A DNA stretch of 64,000 nucleotides from Orbilia blumenaviensis (taxonomy: Eukaryota > Ascomycota > Orbiliomycetes > Orbiliales > Orbiliaceae): contig JAVHNS010000001.1 of NCBI GenBank assembly GCA_036872755.1, positions 4,154,001-4,218,000 of the forward strand. Reading direction: 5' to 3'. Positions 48,908-60,614 of the stretch are shown here, piece after piece. Made by a program: the position numbers and the translations under genes. The stretch's first letter is position 1; each line of letters starts with the position of its first letter. The notes under the pieces were generated by a model, which was given only the letters and a program-made list of their open reading frames with translations, made no database searches and was not told the origin of the DNA.

Positions 48908-50454
48908 ATGGCTTGGAAGGCTGTTTTTATCTTTGTATCTTTGATTGTGGCCCCGTCCATGGCTTTGCCGAGGCCAACGGTGCCCTCGACACCGGCTGTA
49001 TCTGAACCTCCAATTTCGGGGTCTGTTTCCGAGAAGTTCCAACAGCCCGAGATCGAGATTATCAACATGGGCTCTATTTCAGAAGCTCAAATCGAAAAAC
49101 TATCTTCTGAGGCTAGACAAATCGAGAAACGACAAGATAATTCTTCAGACTCACAGGGTCCCTTCGCCGATATCCCTCAATTATATGGAGATATCAAAGC
49201 CGACGGCGAAAGGTTCTTAGTGGATGGGCCATTCTCTTATATTGAAGCCTTCGTAGGAGATAAGGCTTTGAGGGGTCTAATTCTTAAGAATCTTGACGGG
49301 AAGGAAACGGTAATTGGAACAGTAAGTGTTGGGATCCTGAAGCATCGTGGGCAGAGCTGGAGATCTGACATTATCTGTGTAGGTTGAGAACTCCAAGAGT
49401 GCAAAACGACCGGGCTCCTTTGAATTTGGTGATGAGGAAGTCGTAACTGATTGCACCATCGTCTGGAAGGAACACTTCTTCAGTCGCGATAAATATGTCA
49501 CTGGCTTCCATTTCGGAACTAACAAGGAGCATAAATACAATGCGACAAGTAAAAGTGGTGGCGACGAGTCGGTGGAAAAGTTTGTTGGCTCTGGGTACCC
49601 CGTCCGATTTCATGGCATCGTTAAGAAGTTAAACAAAGAAAAAAATGCTGCATCCTCAATCGTTGCTCTTGGAATTGAATTCCTAGACGAGTTAAGGTCT
49701 ATTGATATGGTTAGAACGACAACGCGTATATCGCCAAATTGCAACAAAATAGGCTAATTCCCTGAACAGGTTTCTGCGGACTATGCTGGATTTGAAGGGG
49801 GGGTGTCTACTGTTCCTGACGACGGAGGCAAAAGGTATTCTATTTGATCCCGGCGGATCGAACCTGCTAGCCAAGAAACAATCACTGACGTATCATAAAG
49901 CCTCATCCTAGGGACTCAAATTTTGGATAATAGGAATTCCACCATCAACCAGACCTTTCAATTGACTAACAGCAAGGCTATCACCAAAAGCTTCGCTTTT
50001 ACGTTCTCAATCGGATATATGGCTGGTGCGAGCATTACCCTTGGGACGAAACTTGCTGTTCCCTTGATCACTGAAGCCACCGCATCTGCTACCGTTTCGT
50101 GGCAACTGACTGTTACAGCGGTATGCATATAACCACACTCTCTCATCGGATATAAATCTACCTTTGACATTTACTAATACGCGATTTCACTAGTCTACAA
50201 CTCTAACATACACCGAAACGATCACCCAAGGTACATTTTTTACTTTGACATGCCCAGCACTTAAGTTCTGCCAGGGTAGGTCTGTCTTCCAGACATATGA
50301 TATCGAAGTACCGTTCGACGGACAATTTCAAGCTACGACGCGCCGGGGAGACAAATTTGCCTGGAATAGAAAGGGTGTCTATAAGTCATCAGATGTCTCC
50401 AACATGAAGCTCCAGGTGAATGTGTGGGATGCTCCACCAATCGGCACTCCATGA
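48908..50454 (+). CDS. Secreted jacalin-like / aerolysin-like pore-forming protein
   Basis: Predicted secreted protein in about five exons, approximately 48908-49321, 49383-49709, 49770-49833, 49912-50118 and 50192-50454; the third exon's limits are the least sure. It starts with a signal peptide (MAWKAVFIFVSLIVAPSMA), followed by a short segment ending in a KR dibasic site near residue 75 that could be a Kex2 cleavage site. The next ~200 residues look like a jacalin-type beta-prism lectin: GPFADIPQ, an IEAFVGDKALRGL-like strand, YVTGFHFGT and IVALGIEF. The following region has the Ser/Thr-rich alternating strands typical of the aerolysin family: NSTINQTFQL, then the presumptive membrane-inserting hairpin around SFAFTFSIGYMAGASITLG, then TLTYTETITQGTFF. 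The aerolysin fold forms beta-barrel pores in target membranes, and the lectin would recognise surface glycans. Role could be defence, competition or host interaction. Family assignment is by motif and strand pattern only. Confidence 0.72.
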
Positions 50455-50922
50455 ATACACATACAACGGAATCCTTGTCCACCACCTATTCTTGAGTGGT
50501 CGGAAGGCAGTCCTATACTATTTCTCCGCTAAGCTTTGTTTTGTTTTATTGTGTTAAATTTAATACCTAATTTATACATGTATAAGATACCCATGTGCGA
50601 TGTAATAAAATTGGTTTGTTAGCTTTATGTAATGAGGTTTATCGAGGAGTGTTTAAGTTAGCAAAATAACCATGTCCTGAAAACCTCAGATGAAATTACA
50701 CAAAAACGTCCATAACACATCAAGGAAAACGCCGAAGCTAAGTTCATCTGTAGGCCGTTTGCATATGTAATATCGTAAACATCTATACGCAAGGACATTA
50801 AATAACGATATGAGTCAAAAAGTAATATCAAGGGGAACTCCAGCGATAGGTACGATATCGCAATTAGAGAAACAAGTGTACGAAAAGATAAAGGATACAA
50901 TGTGCAATAATCCACGGGAGAC
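50455..50922. other. Intergenic region
   Basis: Converging 3' ends of two genes, about 470 bases, A/T-rich; nothing else seen. Confidence 0.55.
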
Positions 50923-53900
50923 CTACGGCCGTGGCATTTGAAAGGATAGGTTGACCTCGGTTACCCACTCTCTATTAACAGGCACCGAGTACTGAGCTTC
51001 GAGTGGGACCACTCGTAGTTCACTACCTTTATGTCTGCCGTCCGATTCGTCCTCTAAAGGTACCACGATTTGGCTGGATCTGAGTTTTACAACAGATCCA
51101 TCCTCGTCTGTTGTCCTATAAGTTCCCTCCTTTTCTTTCATTGCATAATATCGACCCTGCTTTAGCATTCCTTTAGGGACCCATTCGGACGACTCCTTTT
51201 GGAAGTGTGTGACTCTGATATAATTAACACCGCGCTCAAATTTTTCTAGAAAGCACCAAATTAGAATTGAATACGAAACTTGTCAGGAAGGTATTGCATA
51301 CTAGCTGTGCTATCCGACTCATCCACCCAAACAAGGGTGCCCCGACGTAAATGGTAATCAAAGTCGGCCGTAAGTCGGTAAGCTCTGATGTTTTTCTCGG
51401 TCGCGATTATAGGTAATGAGGACGATCCTGTAGAAAATGGCACGTAGTAAAGATTTTCTTCCTGCTCCTCTTCAAAACTCGATTTATATCTTTGCCCATC
51501 GAAGGCATCATCTACAGAATTTTCATGATGGCCAGGGATTATTATAGAGACTGGAGACTTTGACGAGTCCACCTCAGTTTCGATGGTCCCACGCCTGTGG
51601 GTAGGGTCGTATGATTCCGGTGATTGTACGAGATCACGCTCGTCAGTAATTGCATCACTGGGTGCAACTTTCAAACCTGATGATTTTGTATCGGAGCCAT
51701 AGCCAGAAGATATGGCAGGAAACGTGTGAGGACCGCCAGTTGATTGAGACCTTTGGTGTTTCGGATCAGCAGGTCCGGGAAATAAATATTTGATCCCAGA
51801 TTTATCTAATGCCTCTGGGGGTATAAAGACTTTTTGCAATTCCCTATCCCGCCGTAGCGTATCAAACGATGCTGGCCTTCGGAGCTGGTTCTTGTTTTCG
51901 TCCTCGGGAGTTAGGAGTCCGGGAGTTGTGTTCGCAGTTTGAGGAACCTTGCGTCCTTCCTGACTTATAGCATCAACAGATGCCTGTCTATTCCCTTCAT
52001 CTACGGGTTTCTTCTCGATATCTCGGGCCTGGCCGGGCTGCTTCCTAAACCTTTTCGGAATGGTTAAATCCTCTGCGGACCATTCACTAGGCTGGGAAGG
52101 CGTCAAAACGGCACCACCGCCACTTGATTTAGACTGTAGAGGATCATCATCTGTAATCCCCTCGATTATGGGAGGCTTTGGGTCCCCCATATCATAGAGT
52201 AGCTTCTCTTCCGTTTGATTGAGAAGATCAAGCAATTCCTCGGCATCCAACGGCCTGGTTAACTTTTGCGTCGGCAGAGCATATTCTATCGCCGCCGTTT
52301 CCATCACTATCCTTTTGAAGTGCTCCGGCGAGTAATTTCTAGTTGTAGGAGACCGTTTCAGCTGCTTTCCTCTCGTTTGCACAATAGATCTGTCGTCGGA
52401 ATTTTCAGTTTGGGATTCCGATTTCGGTGCCTCAATGATTGTTTTCGGTTCAATGGAGAAACCGAATCGTTTTGCACTTTCTGTTAATCTAGCATAGAAC
52501 ATATTGTCGGCTAGGATGACATATTAGTGCCTTGCCGGTTCAGCTTTGTTTGGGAAAGTATCGTACTCATGGAATCCTTGAACTGAATCCGTCCCACGCC
52601 CTCGGGCAATTTCTCTACTTTCTGTTCGCCCTGTCTTGTAGGCCGATAGAACTCAGCGGCCCCATTGAAAAGATTACCTCTCTTCAATTCAGCAAATCTC
52701 TCAAAGAAGTTCGCATGTACTATATAAAATATTTAGTTTAAAAATACCCGAAATTGTAGAAGATTGATGGGCAACCAACATGTCTGTGATAGGTAGCAAC
52801 TCCCATCCCGAGAACGGGCTAAGATTCTACCCTTGCGCCGAACTTCGTCCCAAACCACAACTATCTCCACGTCATTCATCGAGACATTGTTTGCAGCAGC
52901 GATATGCTCCGCGAAAAGTTTGACCATTACATGCTCATTTCTCTTTGCGTGTTGGATTTTTAGAGCATGTAATTCGTTGCTCATATACTTCAATTGCTGA
53001 AGGAAATCGTCCGCGGCTAACAGATATGTGAGCAGAGATCTAAAGTAACCTGAATGGTAATGTTTTATACCTTCACGCTTCTTAAATTTAAATTCGGCAA
53101 CACCAGAAACCTTCTGCAACCGCGCAGTTTGGTTACGGAACCCTGCCTCACCCTTCGTCATAGTCAAAGTAACGATACAATTATCTTCACTGCTGTTGCT
53201 CTCCAGGTTTATCTCGTCCACTAAGGCCCATATATGTTAGTTGTGGTCATAGGAAGCACTTCTAGGCTACTCACAAAGCAACTTAAGATCAACTACTTCA
53301 ACCTCACTCGTCCTTGTTGCTCGGAAATGAACTAACATCTCCACATGTTCAGAATGTTTGAAGGCATCTCGTTTGAGAGTCTGATTATCTACAATTTCTT
53401 GAACACCAATTGTCTTGTAGTGGAGGAGATTAGTATGTGTAACATGACGTCTCGTGATTGTTTCAGTAGAGCCCCTATCGGTCTCGACTCTGAAAGTAAC
53501 GCTTTCAAGGTATGCTTGGAAGGAATCGTCGCTGGGGAAATTAGAAACTTTAATCAAATCACAGTATTGGGAATTCAATACTCACGCCATAGAGTTCAAG
53601 ATGGCAACCTGTCTACCATCGACTTCGCTATCTACCTCGTAAGCAAAATAATTCCCTGGTTCTCCGGTTGATATCGCCTTTGCTGTTTTGAACGCTATCG
53701 GTTCCGTAAAAGCCCTTTCAAACTTCATTTCATCTAATATAGATATAAGTTGGTATATCATAAAATGTTGGACCCGTGGCCACGTCTCGTCATGTCTCGG
53801 GCTAGAATACGTACTGTGCATGTTCAAGTCTCTGATTCCAAGTGTGACGACCTTTCTCGCCTGAGAATCTCTCACATTATGCAAAATCCATTGGACTTTG

Positions 53901-55616
53901 CCGTGATAATGACACCCAATCGTCCCATTAGTTACTATTGAATTGTTAGTATCATATCTCAAGCTCCTGGTGAAAACTTCGAAAATAATGCTTACATGTG
54001 AATCTCTCAAGCTTTTGAGCATGTGGCTCGAAGTCTTCGTCCTCGTCTTCAAACGGCTCACACAAGCAAGCAAACAGACCTTCGTTGTATTCTCCGTTCT
54101 CGATCGCGTTTTTCCAATTCCCGTGAAATCGTGCATGCAGACATAGGGTCTCAAAGACAGCTACTCCGTCCCCAACACGCGTCTCTAGGCATAATTCAAA
54201 GACGCTGGTGAACTCCGTTAGTACTGAGCCCTTACATAGAATATCTCTGTCTACCTCTTACATATCGGTCGCGGTCGCCCGCGATGCTCGCGGCGGCCGG
54301 TCCCCTTCTCGAATAGGCTGATATGCGATTTCTACCGGCTCTATATTCACAGGCGATAAGCGCTCCGGCTCTATCGTGGTCGGGCTTTCGAATGGCGATG
54401 GTACAACCCCGTTCTTGCGGGTTGGTCGACGAGTCGGTAGCTCAGCCAGCGGCACGCTTATACTCGCTGCCGTAATCTGCGTATAGGTTCTCGAAACCGG
54501 CTCGAAATCCGCATGCCGACCCCGACTTGGAAAATTTGGCATAGAAGAGTTCGATGAGGCATAAAAGCCTCCAGCCGCAGACGATGATGATGCCAAGTAA
54601 GTTGTCGACTGTGCAAATGGATGGGGCATTTCGAGGTGAGGGTCATCCATTGGATATGGGAGCAACCCCGTAGAGATTGGGGGGCATGGATTAGGTGCTG
54701 CGGCGGCTGGCATCCGCTCCAGTTGTTCTAACTTGATAAACAAATGCGATAGCTGTTGTTTGAGCTGCTCCGTGGGCATATCTCGCTGCTGCCACGCTAT
54801 TATCGCCTCTAGTTTGTGATTCAACGATTGAACATCCTGGCGAACCAAGTTTACTTCAGAAGAAACATGGTGAACTCCAGCATTTGCTGCGGACACGCCC
54901 ATTTGAACATTATAAATCTCTCTTCTTGCGCCATGTATTTCTGTTCGGGCGCCATGAAGGTCCATGCGGTGCCCTTCGGCATATCCAGCAAGATTTCGGA
55001 CGTCTTCTTGGACAGCATTGGCTTTATGTCTAGCAGTTGACAGAACGTTTAGCTTTGGTTGTGCCGGTTCAATGCTTCCACTGAAATTCATCGATCCAGG
55101 AGGGACGTACGTATTGACGAGAGAAACAACCGCATTGATACTTTGAACGTGAATGCTAATTTGATCCCTAATTCCTTGAATATTCGATGTTTCCTTGACC
55201 CACATAATCCTTTTCCAATTGAGCTTTATTCTCTGGCGGGAATTTGAAGGCAGTTTCCTAACTTTTACAATCCCTCTCTCTTCAATAAACTCGACTCCTG
55301 CTAACGGCGAGTACCGCTTAGCGAAATCTTTCAGGTGCCAAATTGTAGCCTGGCAATTTTCTATCATCCGTGCGATTGATTCATAAGCCTGTTCAACTAG
55401 CGGGGATGGCACAACATTGGGAACGGCAGGACCAATAGCACCGCTCTCCACTGAATTCTTCAGCAGATCAAGCATCTGTCCCAGACCATACAGCTCATTC
55501 TGGACCTCTCGAAACTCCACCGGAGCTGCTTTTCGACCGGAACCAAAAGCTTGCGCTATACCATAGCACATATTTGCGAGGGCGATAACATCGCCAATCT
55601 GAATGGGCATCGCCAT
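50923..55616 (-). CDS. Very large protein with fungal STAND-type N-terminal domain
   Basis: Long multi-exon minus-strand gene of well over 1200 residues. The first exon (55616-54262) starts MAMPIQIGDVIALANMCYGI, a helical N-terminal domain found in many fungal STAND (NLR-like) proteins, and ends in a Pro/Ser-rich linker; its middle holds a likely coiled coil (HGARTEIHGARREIYNVQ). Exon 2 (54204-53996) joins in phase and contains VFELCLETRVGDGVAVFETL and an acidic FEDEDEDFEPH. Exon 3 starts at 53934. Further exons cover about 53267-53578, 52740-53221, 52570-52730, 51300-52502 and 50923-51248; exact limits of these were not all settled. No Walker A motif (GxxxxGKS), NACHT or NB-ARC sequence is visible, so if it is a sensor it lacks the usual nucleotide switch. 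The C-terminal parts match nothing I know. An alternative is two adjacent genes split near 53.2 kb, but the junctions checked are in phase. Confidence 0.62.
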
Positions 55617-56736
55617 TTTAGCGGGGTAGTTTTACTGTCAAGCGAGACGAATAGCTTGATGTTTTTGTTTTTTGGAGAAATTTGCCTCAGGTTGTCCACA
55701 AGTCGGAGACAGGGACTCCCATATTTCCCCTGTGCGACTCCGGCTGGCCGGCGGTGTGCTATACACCGAGATTGTGAAGTTTGCGGGCAATGGTGAGAAT
55801 GTGAATTGAGGTTCGTGTGAAGGCGGGGTTGGGTGTTGTCGGTTTACTAGCAGTCGAGTTGTAGCGAACGAACATATTCTTGCATAAGTTATCAATATTT
55901 GCAAGCTCTTTAATCTCCTGCGGACCAGTAGCTGATGAATCGCGGGGGATTGGAGTCACGGTAGGACAGGTCGTCCGCTTCGATGTAGCTCACCAGGCTG
56001 AAAGGTCGAAACTTATAGATCCAGGGCACCGCTTACAAACTGTCGTCCCAAGAGGTCACCCACTGGACACTAGCCTCTTTTGGTTTAGCCCCAGTTCAGC
56101 CTCGGCTTCGGACCCACCCTTGTACAGAGCCGCATTGTTGAAACTGATAGCGCTATAGCGGTGGGCTTTGGGGGGGCCTCCGTTCACGGCGAGAGAGCTC
56201 AGCTGGTCCTTATAGGCCCACATAGGTGACTTCGGACTGTGGCTTCCTGGTTTAGAGCTTGGCGCCTCTCGCTTGAACGCTTGAACGACGTGGAGGTCCT
56301 GCCCATGTCACACATGTCATGTCAGCTGTACTGGAGAACCCCGCTATTTTTGAAATCAGTTGAACAGCACATCCCGAATATGGAGAAGCCTAAGCGGTTC
56401 ACAAGGTCTGGGAGACCGGAACGCCCTCACGGGAATTCGAACGTATATTTCCCTGCCATGGTGCCTTTCCTAGACCAAGGTTGACTTTCTCAACTGCTTT
56501 CTTCTAGTACCACCAACAGTTTAACAGCTGCTTCTTATGGTTCGGTCTTCCTCGATATATCGATATATATCCATATATCTTGCAAGGAAGCCTTCGGCCC
56601 TAAGGAGCTTGATCCAAATCTAGGCTTTGCGTAGAGAGGGGTAACTTCCACCATTTAGTCTTTCAAAGGAACGCTGGCCGGTCCCGCATCTCGAAATCCC
56701 ATAACGCATTCTTTCAGCGTCCTTTAAACACGGTAA
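55617..56736. other. Divergent promoter region
   Basis: About 1.1 kb between two divergent genes. No supported gene; short frames only. A TATA-like repeat (TCGATATATCGATATATATC, about 56553-56572) may be simple sequence or part of a promoter. Confidence 0.45.
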
Positions 56737-58197
56737 ATGAGGTCGGTTATCGCAAGGCGTAGCCAACCGGCTTCACTTCCTATCGGCTGGCACCGACGGT
56801 TCCTGGTCTGCTTTTTTGGCGACCCAAATGCGAAGGGTCTTTATACCAGTTGGCCAGGGCCGGTCCCTGATCTCTTCATCTGTTTGGGCTTTCTCGGTCT
56901 GACATTCGTCAGGCTCCAATCAGAAGATGAAGCTGTGGATTGGATAAAATATTTCCGTATCCCCGGTAAGGACAAGAGTTGGACGGGTCCAACTCTCGAG
57001 GCTTTGACGGACGACGAATCTTCGGATGCAAATTTAGTAGTTATCAAGGCGACTGTAGACAGCCTGGCTTCTCAGTACGTTGAAGAAAAATATGAATACG
57101 AGAAGAAGAAGCCAAGGTCCCCCAGATGCCACTCAGAAGGTATCCAACCAGATGAAGTTGTCGAGTTTGACATCGAACCCCAAGATCCACGGCCACAGAA
57201 ACCAACGAGACGTCACAGCGACCATCACCCGAACCATAGACGGGATGAGTTCTCAGAACACCGCAAAAGACAGCCACGATACTCCATGAGCAGTGTGCCT
57301 GCCCGTGGTGGGTTCGAGGGTCGAAACCACACCCAATACTTCATGGAAACTACAAGTACAGATGAGCTTCCCGACTCTAGTGCCTTCAATACATATGATA
57401 CCTTTGATACCTTCGACGACACTGCAACCGAATTTACGCCCCTGCCCGAGAATCCACGATACAGAGCCCGTAGGAATATGCGTCGGAGTTCAATGAACTC
57501 AAGTATCTCCAGCCGATCCGTTCAATCCGACAGCACTCCAATGGCTCCACCTCCACTCCATGAAAACTCCGCAGACATTCCATCCCCTCACAGGTTCAGG
57601 CGGAGGACCAACAGCCACACCAGCCCAACCTCACCTTCAAATAGGTTCCGAAGCCTTTCTCCAATCGCCGATTACCACCCACGAAGAGTACCCTCGCCAA
57701 CCAATACTGAGCCCATGTACTACCAATCCGAAAGTTCATACATGCCAACGCAGGAGTCTTCAAATACGTCTTGGTCCGAGTACACACCACCCGTACAGCC
57801 TGCTCCCCGATCTCCAGGTAGTACTATATCGTATGCATCCAGCCAAAGCTACGTCCCAGGATCGGCACCAGAGGCAATTGAGAATGTCAATGGCGACTTT
57901 ACTGTGCAAACCGTCCGTTCCTTCTCCGAGAGTGCCGAAGGCCGCTTTTACAAGGTCCGATGGGCAAATACTTGGGAAAGCAAGACATCCATGAGAACGG
58001 CTACCGAATCCGGAAAGTATACTGTTAAGGAGATCTTGGAATCGAAATATGTGAATGGAAAGGGCCTGTATCATGTCAGGTGGAAGGATACTTGGGAATT
58101 AGAACAAGAACTTGGGGATATCGATCCCGTCAGAGTGTACTGGGAGGATGTGGCAGCAGGCCGTAGGCCACAAGGTCATAGGCAGTCTTTTGCTTAA
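56737..58197 (+). CDS. Protein with two adjacent chromo-like motifs
   Basis: Single open frame of 486 residues. The middle is low-complexity and basic or Ser/Pro-rich, with many RRxSS and SPT patches typical of phosphorylated disordered regions. The C-terminal ~85 residues carry two similar segments: FYKVRWANTW near residue 408, and YTVKEILESKYVNGKGLYHVRWKDTWE at about 427-453 (written here only as its landmarks YTVKEIL, YHVRW, TWE). The order VxxIL...YxVRWxxTWE is that of a chromodomain, a fold that binds methylated histone tails or RNA. The first segment is a partial copy. The first ~65 residues look unlike the rest (LFICLGFLGLTFV) and may include an unspliced intron or a wrong start, so the true N-terminus is uncertain. 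Nearest stop to the next gene's stop is only 85 bases away. Confidence 0.68.
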   Translation: MRSVIARRSQPASLPIGWHRRFLVCFFGDPNAKGLYTSWPGPVPDLFICLGFLGLTFVRLQSEDEAVDWIKYFRIPGKDKSWTGPTLEALTDDESSDANLVVIKATVDSLASQYVEEKYEYEKKKPRSPRCHSEGIQPDEVVEFDIEPQDPRPQKPTRRHSDHHPNHRRDEFSEHRKRQPRYSMSSVPARGGFEGRNHTQYFMETTSTDELPDSSAFNTYDTFDTFDDTATEFTPLPENPRYRARRNMRRSSMNSSISSRSVQSDSTPMAPPPLHENSADIPSPHRFRRRTNSHTSPTSPSNRFRSLSPIADYHPRRVPSPTNTEPMYYQSESSYMPTQESSNTSWSEYTPPVQPAPRSPGSTISYASSQSYVPGSAPEAIENVNGDFTVQTVRSFSESAEGRFYKVRWANTWESKTSMRTATESGKYTVKEILESKYVNGKGLYHVRWKDTWELEQELGDIDPVRVYWEDVAAGRRPQGHRQSFA

Positions 58198-58282
58198 ATG
58201 TCAGTAGTAAAATATTTGTATCATATCATCCGTATATCGGCAGAAGCCATTGCGCATATTATGTTGTTTTTAAGATGTGAAA

Positions 58283-59154
58283 TCAATCAGAATCAGAATC
58301 AGAACCATATCCAACTAGTCCGACTAAACCGGCACTAGGTTTAGGGACAGAAGTGCTCTTGTCAGCCGGCTCTATGGGCTTAGTGACCTCCTTAACGGGT
58401 GGTTGAGGCTGCGAGGGGGCAACCGGTATGCTCTCCGAGGTGGTACTCGGCTTCACGTCTTCAAATTGAGACGTCGGGGCGCTGGACCCAGTCTTAGAAC
58501 TCCCACTATCTTTTGCAGAAGATGTATCATTGCTCTCTCGTTTGGTCCCGTCGCTCATCTTCCGTAACTTAATGTTTGTGCCAACAGAGGTATCCTTGTC
58601 CTTGTCCTTCTTCCGCTTCCTCCTTGCGGAAACAGCCCATGTATTACTGGCCTCATCGGCAACCGAGATCGTAGTGTTGGGATCATGATCTGCCTCATAT
58701 TGTAGCTTGCGGAAGTCGTCTAGGCGGGATTCAATCTCCTTTTTCTTGGCATCCTCCTCTGCACGCTGTTCACTGACAATTGAATCGAGGAACTCAACTT
58801 CACCTTCATCGAGGGAACGGAATTGATTTTTAAATTTTAGTTTTTCCTCAAATGCTTCTTGCTTACGGGCTGCAAGGTAGGTCAGCACTGCCAGAATATG
58901 TCTAGATAGTTATCAACTGGGGATTGCGGACCTTTGTTAGCCTGGAGGACTTCATATAGTGATTTCCCATCCTCTTGGCTTCCTACAAGACCGGTGCTAC
59001 TTGCAGCCTTCTCCCTCGCTTGCTTGATAGCAGCATCTGCCGCTGCCCAGGCATCCACCGCGGAAGGGTCGCGGGTATCTCCATTGTCGGCATTATGGAT
59101 TTCGTCTGCGTCGGCGGACTCGAGTCGCCCCGATGACACGAAACCCGAAGACAT
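58283..59154 (-). CDS. Fyv6/NIP30-domain protein
   Basis: Predicted nuclear protein of the FAM192A/NIP30 N-terminal domain family, which includes yeast Fyv6, a second-step splicing factor. Two exons (59154-58932 and 58869-58283) around a 62-nt GT-AG intron give 269 residues. The family landmarks are present and cross the junction: MSSGFVSSG at the start, DGKSLYEVLQANK, then RKQEAFEEKLKFKNQFRSLD and EVEFLDSI. A Lys/Arg-rich patch (RRKRKKDKDKD, about residue 142) may be a nuclear localisation signal, and the tail ends in Ser-Asp repeats (GYGSDSDSD), a motif common in splicing factors. The start at 59154 is the Met directly before the conserved SSGF. It diverges from the SAM-carrier gene, with 282 bases between the start codons. 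Confidence 0.88.
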
Positions 59155-59436
59155 TGTCGTGATTTGGTTTAGAAGATATTCTAAAACGCGTTTGGACGCA
59201 GGCAATTAGAAAACCAGCAACACGGCCACAACACAAAATGACATCAACCTCGAAAAAACCCTTGTTGCATGACTAAACATTTCGAATTTGATACTCGGAA
59301 TAAGGGCTAGGTCAGTACACTGATTAGCAGGACATCAAACATATAGTTGATTAGCGTATCGTATCATACATGATCTCATTCTTTTGATATCATGTCGTAT
59401 CTCCGCGTCGGAACTCCATAAGTTGGTCTGTAAAAA
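59155..59436. promoter_or_regulatory. Shared divergent promoter
   Basis: The 282 bases between two divergent start codons must carry the promoters of both the Fyv6-like gene and the SAM-carrier gene. Both are housekeeping genes, so a shared nucleosome-free region is plausible. No specific element is called. Confidence 0.5.
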
Positions 59437-60614
59437 ATGTCACACACCGACGTTATACTTGTAAGTACCTCACCTTCCATGTATTGCATTGGCAATTACA
59501 ATTATTGCAACTGGGCTACGCTACCAGCTACTTAACCTTAGCAAACAAGCTTAAGTGTCTTCCGCTTCAGCTTATAGCCCAAATATACTCCATACTAAAC
59601 CATCTGGTGTATCTGAGTAGGCAGGTGCTACGGCCGCATTTGCCATTGATCTGATTATTTATCCATTGGACACTGTCAAAACTCGACTGCAGGCTTCATC
59701 CGAGTGGACTGGTGGGAGGAGGGCTTTGTTCAAAGGCGCCTATCAGGGTGTGGGCAGCATAATCCTTGCGACTTTACCCTCTTGTACGTTCGCCCTCTTC
59801 CACGCACATGCATTTCACATAATTCACGCCACGAGGCTACTGCCTCGCTTGCTGCATCAAGATATCGAGATTGGAATATACTATTATCGACCATTAACTC
59901 ACCATATATGCCTGAGCCCGTATAGCTGCAACATTCTTCCTCACTTATAATTTCCTTGTCAAAAATCTCTCGTCCACACTTCTTCCCTCTGATAGACGTC
60001 CTTCTCAGGCATTCCAATCTGCAATACATGCTTTATCTTCTGCGATCGCAGAAACTGCATCATGTGCGATTCTCACCCCGGCAGAGGTTATAAAGCAAAA
60101 TGCCCAAATAGTTTCGCCGACCTCCCAGGCTACAACTTCATCGTCCCTCATGGCATTTCGAGCGCTGCTCAAGGAACCAAAGAGCCTGTTTAGAGGCTAC
60201 TCTGCCCTGGTATCTCGCAATCTTCCTTTTACCGCTATGCAATTTCCTCTTTACGAAGAGATGAAAAGAAGAATATATGAAAAGAAAGGGATAACACAGC
60301 CCTCGCTCCTTCAGGTCGGCATCGTTACCGCCATTTCTGCTGGGTCTGCTGGGTCCTTTGCAGCAACAATAACCACACCATTGGACGTAATAAAAACACG
60401 GATGATGCTGTTGAAACGGGATGGGAAACGTAACTCCGCCAGTATGCTTGAAACTGCAAATTCGATCCTTAGAAACGAGGGTCCGAAGGCGATTTGGAAG
60501 GGTGGCTCGATAAGGGCTGTGTGGACATTTTTAGGAAGCGGGTTGTATCTTGGGACATTTGAGTGTTCTAAGATATATTTATCAAGGAGGCGGCAGGCGG
60601 AAGAGCGAAGATAG
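59437..60614 (+). CDS. Mitochondrial S-adenosylmethionine carrier (Pet8/SLC25A26 family)
   Basis: Inner-membrane transporter exchanging cytosolic S-adenosylmethionine for mitochondrial S-adenosylhomocysteine, which feeds methylation and lipoate and biotin synthesis in the matrix. Three exons (59437-59460, 59621-59783, 59926-60614) give 291 residues, the usual length; introns of 160 and 142 nt, both GT-AG and in phase. The three mitochondrial-carrier repeats show YPLDTVKTRLQ, then TPAEVIKQNAQ, then TTPLDVIKTRMM. The PAEVIKQ form in the second repeat is typical of SAM carriers. The first exon codes only eight residues before AGATAAFAIDLIIYPLD, so the start depends on that small exon; its splice phase fits exactly. 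The RNLPFTAMQFPLYEEMK and GSGLYLGTFE segments are also family-typical. It shares a divergent promoter with the Fyv6-like gene. Confidence 0.93.
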
